From NCBI GenBank assembly GCA_903891395.1, contig CAITEM010000209.1, positions 1 through 11,944 on the forward strand: a stretch of 11,944 bases of DNA. Direction: 5' to 3'. The notes beneath the pieces were generated by a model. It was not told the DNA's origin. It made no database searches and saw nothing but the letters and a program-made list of their open reading frames with translations. The position numbers and the translations under genes were made by a program. Source of the DNA: an uncultured Hyphomicrobiales bacterium (lineage in GTDB: Bacteria; Pseudomonadota; Alphaproteobacteria; Rhizobiales; Xanthobacteraceae). Positions 7,449-11,944 of this stretch are shown piece after piece. The stretch's first letter is position 1; the number at the start of each line of letters is the position of its first letter.

Positions 7449-7475
7449 GCTTCCCCAAAACAAAATGGGGGAAGC
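7449..7475 (+). other. Hairpin spanning the ribosome binding site of the hydrolase gene
   Basis: Starting directly after the SDR C stop, GCTTCCCC (7449-7456) can pair with GGGGAAGC (7468-7475) around an A-rich 11-base loop. The right arm contains the GGGGGAAG that would serve as ribosome binding site for ATG 7479. No T-run follows, so it is not a standard intrinsic terminator. It may lower or control translation of the hydrolase, or stabilise the upstream transcript end after processing. Confidence 0.5.
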
Positions 7476-7478
7476 GCG

Positions 7479-8357
7479 ATGTCAGTCTTCAAGGTCGGCA
7501 AAGCCACGATCACGCGGATCGAGGAAACGTATCAGGCGGTCTACCCGATCGCCGATATCTTTCCGGCCTTCACCGAGGCTGACCTCAAAGAGCATGGCCA
7601 CTGGCTGGCGCCAAATCACTACGATCCCGCCAGTGGCAAGATCCTGCTCAGCGTTCATAGCTGGCTGCTGCAGGTCGACGGCCGCAAAATCCTGATCGAT
7701 TGCTGCTGCGGCAACCACAAACTGCGGCCAACCCGCCCGCACTGGAACATGCTCGATATCCCGTATCTCGACCGCTTGGCCGCGGCCGGCGCGCGGCCGG
7801 ACGAGATCGACATGGTGATGTGCACGCATCTGCATCACGACCATGTCGGCTGGAATACGCAGCAGCGCGACGGCAAATGGGTGCCGACTTTCCCCAATGC
7901 GCGTTACGTATTTTCGAAACTGGACTTCGATTACTTCAAGAAAATGGACGCCGACCCGGCGACCGCGCCGGCCGAATTCGGCACCTTCCGCGAATGCGTC
8001 GCGCCCGTGGTCGATGCCGGCCGCGCCGATCTCGTCACCGGACCGCACAAGCTCAACGAGTTCATCGACATATTACCGGCGGGCGGCCACTCGCCCGGCC
8101 ATTTTGTCTTCAAGATGAATTTCGGCAGCAGCACAGCCATGATCACCGGCGACGTGTTCCATCATCTGTTGCAGATTTTCTATCCGGACTGGAATTTCCC
8201 CAAGAACTCGGATGCCGAGGAGGCGCGCGTCAGCCGGCGCCGCGTTTTCGAAGATTGCGTCGCCACCGGCGCGTTGGTGTTTCCAGGCCACGTCGGCGCG
8301 CCCTTTGCCGGCTTCATCGACAAGACCGCGACCGGTTTCCGCCCGCGTTTCGGCTAG
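7479..8357 (+). CDS. Metallo-beta-lactamase-fold hydrolase
   Basis: A 292-residue cytoplasmic-looking protein without a signal peptide. It carries the dinuclear zinc site of the superfamily: H-L-H-H-D-H at 117-122 (His117, His119, Asp121, His122), the second His block G-H-S-P-G-H at 203-208, the bridging Asp225 in M-I-T-G-D, and His271 in F-P-G-H-V. Overall layout and length resemble the N-acyl-homoserine-lactonase / methyl parathion hydrolase branch, whose members open lactones or cleave phosphotriesters and esters. This is a fold-level resemblance, so lactone or ester hydrolysis is a guess. Cys75-Cys77 form a run of three cysteines next to the S-strand Asp74, which is unusual to the eye. 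The gene follows SDR C by 30 bases. Its TAG stop overlaps the soxA stop on the other strand through the palindrome CTAG. Confidence 0.9.
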   Translation: MSVFKVGKATITRIEETYQAVYPIADIFPAFTEADLKEHGHWLAPNHYDPASGKILLSVHSWLLQVDGRKILIDCCCGNHKLRPTRPHWNMLDIPYLDRLAAAGARPDEIDMVMCTHLHHDHVGWNTQQRDGKWVPTFPNARYVFSKLDFDYFKKMDADPATAPAEFGTFRECVAPVVDAGRADLVTGPHKLNEFIDILPAGGHSPGHFVFKMNFGSSTAMITGDVFHHLLQIFYPDWNFPKNSDAEEARVSRRRVFEDCVATGALVFPGHVGAPFAGFIDKTATGFRPRFG

Positions 8358-9142
8358 GGCCGCACGCCGGGCGTTTCGACCGTCATGCCTCGCGCGCGCC
8401 ACATCAGATAGGCCTCCAGCGCAACCGCTTCCGGCGCACCATAAGCGAATGGTTCGGCGCGCATGCCGATCATGCAGTTGCGCAGTCGCCGTTGCAGCGA
8501 GCCGAGGTTCTGCCATTCCAGCCGGTAGATCGGGTAGCCGGTCGGATGGCCCTGCGGCACCGGGCTGCTGGCGAGGTGCTTGCCCCAATTGTCGTCGTGA
8601 CATTGCGCGCAGCTCATGTCGATCTGGCCCATACGTTGCGTGAACAGCTTGCGGCCTTGTTCGACGGCGGCCTTGAGGTTTTCGTCGGACGGCGGCGCAA
8701 TCGGCAGGCCGCGCGACTGGCGGCCGACGAAAGCCGTCAATGCCAGTAATTCGCGGCTCTCGAACGCAAACGGCGTCGCCTTCTGCTGTTCACCGCGGCA
8801 AAGGTTGATGCGCTGCTCGAGGTCGATCGGCGTTTTCTGCACCGCGCTGAACGCCGGGTAGCGCGCCGCGACACCTTTCATGCTCGCCGCCGCATCACCG
8901 TGGCAATCCGAACAGGCGCGGTGGGCCGCGCCTGCCTTCTGATTCCACAGCGCTTCGCCATCCAGCACCCACAGTGTCGCGGGATTGCTGGTATCGTCGT
9001 TCTGCATTGCCTTGGTGTCGCGGCCAAGATCGGCGGTGCCGGAGCGGCGCTGGTCGAGCGGAATGTCAGTCGCACCGGCCGATGCGGCGGCGACAACCAC
9101 CGCCAGGGCACAGGCAAACTCACGGAGGCGGTGCCGGCTCAT
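8354..9142 (-). CDS. soxA: SoxA, di-haem c-type cytochrome of the SoxAX complex
   Basis: A 262-residue periplasmic cytochrome with a Sec signal peptide (hydrophobic about 9-22, cleavage near A-G-A-T). Two haem-binding motifs are present, C-S-D-C-H at 77-81 and C-A-Q-C-H at 178-182, so this is the di-haem form of SoxA. The catalytic Cys223 lies in R-N-C-M-I-G-M-R-A-E-P-F; in characterised SoxA this Cys is the haem ligand that carries the persulfide, and the nearby Arg228 is conserved. With SoxX it joins thiosulfate or a related sulfur compound oxidatively to the SoxY cysteine. ATG 9142 overlaps the soxZ stop (ATGA), so it is translationally coupled. It is the last gene of the operon: soxB, which usually follows, is not here. 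Confidence 0.96.
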   Translation of the reverse strand: MSRHRLREFACALAVVVAAASAGATDIPLDQRRSGTADLGRDTKAMQNDDTSNPATLWVLDGEALWNQKAGAAHRACSDCHGDAAASMKGVAARYPAFSAVQKTPIDLEQRINLCRGEQQKATPFAFESRELLALTAFVGRQSRGLPIAPPSDENLKAAVEQGRKLFTQRMGQIDMSCAQCHDDNWGKHLASSPVPQGHPTGYPIYRLEWQNLGSLQRRLRNCMIGMRAEPFAYGAPEAVALEAYLMWRARGMTVETPGVRP

Positions 9143-9459
9143 TCCACCGTGACCGTCGCGTTGGCGGTTTCGGAAAATCCGTTATCGCCGATCCATTTGA
9201 ATTCCAGCGTGCCGGTCTCGGTCGCGGTCGTGTAGAACGTGAGGAACGGGTTGGCAGACACCGCGGGATAAAAATCGGCGCTGAAGATTTCTTCGCCGTT
9301 ATACGTGCAGGAAAAGAACGTGATGATGTCGCGCGGAATGCGCTGCCCGGTGGTGGTGTAGCGGAATCCGGTCTCCATGATGTGCGCGATCAGCGTCTTG
9401 ATCTCGAACACCTGGCCGCGCTTGACCTTGGCCGGCACATTGACGAGCGGACGAGCCAT
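9139..9459 (-). CDS. soxZ: SoxZ, sulfur carrier complex subunit
   Basis: A 106-residue protein matching SoxZ in length and sequence: K-V-K-R-G-Q-V-F-E-I-K-T-L-I-A-H near the start, M-E-T-G-F-R at 28-33, I-P-R-D-I-I at 41-46, A-N-P-F-L-T-F-Y at 69-76 and a G-T-L-E-F-K-W strand. SoxZ has no signal peptide. In known systems it is exported to the periplasm as a complex with Tat-signalled SoxY, whose C-terminal arm it helps to present. ATG 9459 directly abuts the soxY stop (TAGATG) and the 3' end overlaps soxA by four bases, so stoichiometric production with SoxY is likely. Confidence 0.96.
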   Translation of the reverse strand: MARPLVNVPAKVKRGQVFEIKTLIAHIMETGFRYTTTGQRIPRDIITFFSCTYNGEEIFSADFYPAVSANPFLTFYTTATETGTLEFKWIGDNGFSETANATVTVE

Positions 9460-9921
9460 CTAGAGACCCTCCACGCAGGCGGCCATGGTGACGATCAACT
9501 CGGCCGAGGCCGACCAGAAACTGCCGTCGCTCATTTCGGCGATGGCGGTAATCATCTGGGTGTCGGCCAGGCGAAAGCGAGTCGCGATCTTGGCCTTGCC
9601 GGCGCGCGGGCCGAGATGGATGCCGATGACGTTGGGCTGCGGGTTCTTTTCGTTGAAGACGTGAATCGACTTGACGTAGTCGGCCGCGGTCATCGGGCTG
9701 TCGACCGTGATCACCAGCGACACGGTATTGCCGTTTTCGACCAGTGGCGGCACGTCGAGTTCGATGCGGCCTTTGCGCACCGTCGCGTTGCCGACCACCT
9801 TGCGCATCGCCATGCGCATTTCATCCGGCGTGGCGCGCGCCGCCCCGGCGCTGAACGTCGCGACCATACCGCCGGCCAAAGCGCCGATCACGAACTCGCG
9901 CCGCGATGTGCCCTCACTCAT
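9460..9921 (-). CDS. soxY: SoxY-type sulfur carrier protein, variant C-terminus
   Basis: A 153-residue periplasmic protein. The N-terminus is a Tat signal, T-S-R-R-E-F-V-I-G at 5-13, followed by a hydrophobic stretch and an A-R-A cleavage site near residue 30. The body is a SoxY domain, with the H-V-F-N-E-K-N-P segment at 87-94 and the final strand E-L-I-V-T. The carrier Cys149 is near the C-terminus, where sulfur intermediates are bound in characterised SoxY. The tail reads A-A-C-V-E-G-L rather than the G-G-C-G-G of classical SoxY, so the swinging arm is less glycine-rich and has an acidic residue. It may be a SoxY-like carrier with a different partner or substrate. soxZ follows directly, and soxX precedes it by 10 bases. 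Confidence 0.93.
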   Translation of the reverse strand: MSEGTSRREFVIGALAGGMVATFSAGAARATPDEMRMAMRKVVGNATVRKGRIELDVPPLVENGNTVSLVITVDSPMTAADYVKSIHVFNEKNPQPNVIGIHLGPRAGKAKIATRFRLADTQMITAIAEMSDGSFWSASAELIVTMAACVEGL

Positions 9922-9931
9922 GCGTCATCTC

Positions 9932-10381
9932 TCATCGGTCGCGTAGCGTGGCAAGAAAGGCCACCACGTCCTCGATCTGCTCGGCGGTCAATAGCGGCTT
10001 GCCGCGAAACGCCGGCGCCACCCGGTTGAGCCCATCGACCGCATAATAGGCCGGCATAATCGTGTCGGGATTGAGCCTGTGGCTGTCGGCCATACGCAGC
10101 CGCAACTCGCCCACCGACCAGCGCGAACCCGCGCCCTTCAGGTCCGGCGCCAGATTGCCCTGGAACCGCTCCTCGGGAAACGGGCCGGAATGACACAACA
10201 GGCACAAGCCCACTGTGCGCGTGATCACGATCTCACGTCCACGTACCGGGTCACCCGGCACGCCGGTCAGGGAAGCGGCAATGGCGTTACCGTCGATTCG
10301 ATACGGGCGCAGTTCGTCGGCCTGCCCGGCTCCGCCGAACAGCGCGAACATCACGACGGCAATGCGCGCGGCGAGCCTCAT
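9932..10381 (-). CDS. soxX: SoxX, mono-haem c-type cytochrome of the SoxAX complex
   Basis: A 149-residue periplasmic cytochrome. The true start is ATG 10381, overlapping the flavoprotein stop as ATGA. A longer open frame extends upstream but runs out of frame through the flavoprotein gene and is not coding. A Sec signal peptide covers about residues 1-21. The haem site is C-L-L-C-H at 60-64, and the axial Met is probably Met109 in T-I-M-P-A-Y. R-L-N-P-D-T-I-M-P at 102-110 and R-V-A-P-A-F-R-G-K at 120-128 are SoxX hallmarks, distinguishing it from the SoxE cytochrome that often accompanies SoxF. It passes electrons from SoxA on to the respiratory chain. Confidence 0.93.
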   Translation of the reverse strand: MRLAARIAVVMFALFGGAGQADELRPYRIDGNAIAASLTGVPGDPVRGREIVITRTVGLCLLCHSGPFPEERFQGNLAPDLKGAGSRWSVGELRLRMADSHRLNPDTIMPAYYAVDGLNRVAPAFRGKPLLTAEQIEDVVAFLATLRDR

Positions 10382-11655
10382 CCGAACACCTCGCCGGTCG
10401 CCGCGGCAAACCACGCGTCGGCGTCTTTCGCCTCCTTGGCGCGCAATTCCTGCGGCGCGTCGACCGGGCTGAGCGCGGCGCTGCCTTCGACTTCGATATA
10501 GTTGTCGCCGACCGGCTGGTATCGGCCGCCTTGCGAAATGGCGTAGTCCGGCGCGATCAGGCTGAAGCAGGTGCTGGTCAGCGTCGGCGCTGGCGGCGTG
10601 TTGCCGGCGAGCAGAGCCGCCACCGCCGCAGCGCAGATTTCGGCCTGCGAACGCGCCGCCGACGCCGAGCGCGGCATGGCGCCGGCGATCGCCGCGTCGC
10701 CGATGACGTGAATATTCGGCTGCAGCCGCGACTCGAACGTCACCGGATCGACGGGACACCAGGCGGTGCGGTCGGCAACACCGGCAATGCCGGACAATTG
10801 TCCGGCCGTCTGGCGGGGGATGATGTTGGCCACCGCTGGCTTGTAGGTGTCGAAATCGGTCGTCACCGTCATGGTCTTTGGATCGACCGCCGTGACCAGG
10901 CCGCCGTCCGACAGCGGCACATATTCGAGAACGCCCTGATACAGCGCCTTCCACGCGTTCTGGAACTGGCTTTGCATGGTGAAGCCGTCCTTGGCGTCGA
11001 GCACGATCACCTTGGACCGGGGCTTGCGCGTCTTGAGCATGTGGGCGATCAGGCTGGCCCGCTCGTACGGCGCTGGCGGGCAGCGTGACGGCGTCACCGG
11101 CACCGAGACCACCACCACGCCGCCGTCGTCCATGGCCGCGAGTTGCCGCGCCAGCAGCGCCATCTGCTCGCCACCGCTCCAGGCATGAGGCATGATGGCG
11201 GCGGCCTCGCGCGAATAGCCGGGGAGCGCCTCCCACATGAAATCGATGCCGGGCGCCAGCACCAGCCGGTCGTAGTCGAGCCGTTGCCCGCCGGTGACCG
11301 TCACCGCGCGCGCCGCGGCATCGACCGTCTCGGCGGCGGCATAGACCATCTCGACGCCTTCAGCCGCGACGGCGTTGTAACGGAACTCTTGAAGCGTGAG
11401 GTCGCGCAGGCCCGCGATGCCGGCATTGCTCATCGGGCACGCGGCATAGACGCGGTTGGGCTCGACCAGCGTCACCGCAAGCCTGGCGTCGGCCCGCTTG
11501 AGGGCGCGGGCGCACGCAGCGCCGCCAAAGCCGCCGCCGATCACGACGACGCGCGCCCGGGCGCCTTGCGCGAAGGCCGGTAAAGGAAAAATGGCGGCCG
11601 AAGCCGCCATTGCCGTTTTCAGAATGTCGCGTCTTGTCGCGCGATGTTTTCTCAT
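10378..11655 (-). CDS. Flavocytochrome c sulfide dehydrogenase-type flavoprotein (SoxF/FccB-like)
   Basis: A 425-residue FAD protein exported by Tat: T-R-R-D-I-L-K at 7-13, then a hydrophobic run ending near A-F-A-Q at 27-30. The dinucleotide-binding motif is V-I-G-G-G-F-G-G at 38-45, and a second FAD-contact motif V-I-G-D is at 317-320. Cys73 in A-A-C-P-M-S-N lies where FccB attaches FAD covalently. Cys192 in R-C-P-P-A-P-Y-E-R and Cys363 in S-T-C-F-S-L match the redox-active cysteine pair that oxidises sulfide. Such proteins normally work with a c-type cytochrome subunit (FccA/SoxE), and none is seen next to it; SoxX is the nearest cytochrome. In Sox systems SoxF boosts thiosulfate oxidation by reactivating the SoxYZ carrier. 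The first gene of the coupled sox unit, it overlaps soxX by four bases. Start ATG 11655 is chosen because it places the Tat motif at the N-terminus, although the upstream binding site is weak. Confidence 0.92.
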   Translation of the reverse strand: MRKHRATRRDILKTAMAASAAIFPLPAFAQGARARVVVIGGGFGGAACARALKRADARLAVTLVEPNRVYAACPMSNAGIAGLRDLTLQEFRYNAVAAEGVEMVYAAAETVDAAARAVTVTGGQRLDYDRLVLAPGIDFMWEALPGYSREAAAIMPHAWSGGEQMALLARQLAAMDDGGVVVVSVPVTPSRCPPAPYERASLIAHMLKTRKPRSKVIVLDAKDGFTMQSQFQNAWKALYQGVLEYVPLSDGGLVTAVDPKTMTVTTDFDTYKPAVANIIPRQTAGQLSGIAGVADRTAWCPVDPVTFESRLQPNIHVIGDAAIAGAMPRSASAARSQAEICAAAVAALLAGNTPPAPTLTSTCFSLIAPDYAISQGGRYQPVGDNYIEVEGSAALSPVDAPQELRAKEAKDADAWFAAATGEVFG

Positions 11656-11720
11656 AGGCGCATCCCGAACCTGATGACGCGCTTCGTGCCGCAACGACGC
11701 GGGCGGTCGCCCGTATCTTA

Positions 11721-11944
11721 TCACACCATGACCAGCCCATGGTTCTTGAGCGGGAACGTCCGGTAGCGTTTGCCCGTCGCGGCCGTGATGGCGTTGAGCA
11801 CCGCGGGCGGGGCCACGCAGATGGTCGGTTCGCCAACACCGCCCCAGAATCCGCCGGATGGCATGACAATGGCTTCCACCTTCGGCATTTGCGCGATCCG
11901 CATCGAGTCGTAGTTGTCGAAGTTGGTCTGCTCGACGGCGCCAG
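11721..11944 (-). CDS. Molybdopterin-binding hydroxylase large subunit, C-terminal end (IorB/aldehyde oxidase type)
   Basis: Only the last 73 residues are in the window; the gene continues beyond the right edge. The fragment opens with G-A-V-E-Q-T-N-F-D-N-Y and then M-P-K-V-E-A, a familiar end-region of xanthine dehydrogenase family molybdenum subunits, especially isoquinoline 1-oxidoreductase beta. G-V-G-E-P at fragment residues 35-39 contains the Glu that acts as the catalytic base at molybdenum. A-P-P-A-V-L-N-A-I-T-A-A-T-G-K-R is the standard terminal helix. These enzymes hydroxylate or oxidise N-heterocycles and aldehydes, often passing electrons to c-type cytochromes in the IorAB branch. 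It lies 65 bases upstream of the flavoprotein on the same strand, so co-transcription with the sox genes is possible. The substrate is unknown. Confidence 0.85.
   Translation of the reverse strand, partial: GAVEQTNFDNYDSMRIAQMPKVEAIVMPSGGFWGGVGEPTICVAPPAVLNAITAATGKRYRTFPLKNHGLVMV

Noticed and set aside
7449..7475. Intrinsic terminator after SDR C
   Set aside because: The stem is good, but no T-run follows and the next gene starts 4 bases later.
7479..8357. Reading the hydrolase as SoxH, a metallo-beta-lactamase protein known from some sox clusters
   Set aside because: It is on the opposite strand to the sox genes, is linked to SDR C by a 30-base gap, and its layout looks more like the lactonase / parathion hydrolase branch.
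7700..8749. 349-codon + strand open frame across the hydrolase and soxA
   Set aside because: It is out of frame with the clear metallo-hydrolase and antisense to SoxA; its composition is that of a shadow frame.
8974..10029. Long 351-codon open frame on the + strand
   Set aside because: It runs antisense through soxA, soxZ, soxY and soxX, is rich in Arg/His/Gly with no recognisable domain, and is a typical high-GC shadow frame.
10382..11236. Upstream extension of the soxX frame into a 434-codon open frame
   Set aside because: The extension overlaps the flavoprotein gene out of frame and is low-complexity Arg/Gly/Ala. The SoxX signal peptide starts exactly at ATG 10381.
11700..11713. Small GC-rich hairpin in the gap upstream of the flavoprotein gene
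   Set aside because: The stem is only about 5 bases with a 4-base loop and no T-run on the minus strand; such stems are expected by chance at this G+C.

Overview
The window is a gene-dense, GC-rich stretch (roughly 60-65% G+C by eye) with short gaps, stop/start overlaps and Tat-dependent Sox proteins. Together these suggest an alphaproteobacterium, probably of the Hyphomicrobiales (Rhizobiales) type. That placement is an inference from gene style and sequence character, not a phylogeny. No tRNA, rRNA, CRISPR array, insertion sequence or phage gene was seen, and no gap between genes exceeds about 100 bases.

Region 1 (1-2350, + strand) is a compact pyrimidine-degradation module of the URC type. 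It holds the C-terminal part of a GTP-cyclohydrolase-II-like URC1 protein, a complete URC4/urg3 (DUF1688) protein and uracil phosphoribosyltransferase. In this pathway uracil is first converted to the nucleotide, and the ring is then opened by the RibA-like enzyme.

Region 2 (2354-8357) is built around a 101-base divergent intergenic region at 6553-6653. Leftwards run two short-chain dehydrogenase/reductase (SDR) genes and a complete ABC importer (ATPase, permease, periplasmic binding protein of the NMT1/SsuA type). Rightwards run a third SDR and a metallo-beta-lactamase-fold hydrolase. All three SDRs keep the Rossmann nucleotide-binding motif but have lost the usual Asn-Ser-Tyr-Lys catalytic tetrad, which reads Lys-Gly-Ser-Asn at the same places in all three. 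This looks like an uptake-and-conversion module for an unidentified small molecule, and it is the best candidate here for something undescribed.

Region 3 (8354-11655, - strand) is a tightly coupled sulfur-oxidation operon read right to left: a flavocytochrome-c-sulfide-dehydrogenase-type flavoprotein (soxF/fccB-like), soxX, soxY, soxZ and soxA. soxB does not follow soxA, because soxA ends on the same CTAG as the convergent hydrolase gene. SoxY has its carrier cysteine near the C-terminus but lacks the usual GGCGG tail.

Region 4 (11721-11944, - strand) is the C-terminal end of a large molybdenum hydroxylase subunit of the isoquinoline-1-oxidoreductase beta / aldehyde oxidase type. It lies upstream of the sox genes on the same strand and may belong to the same transcript.
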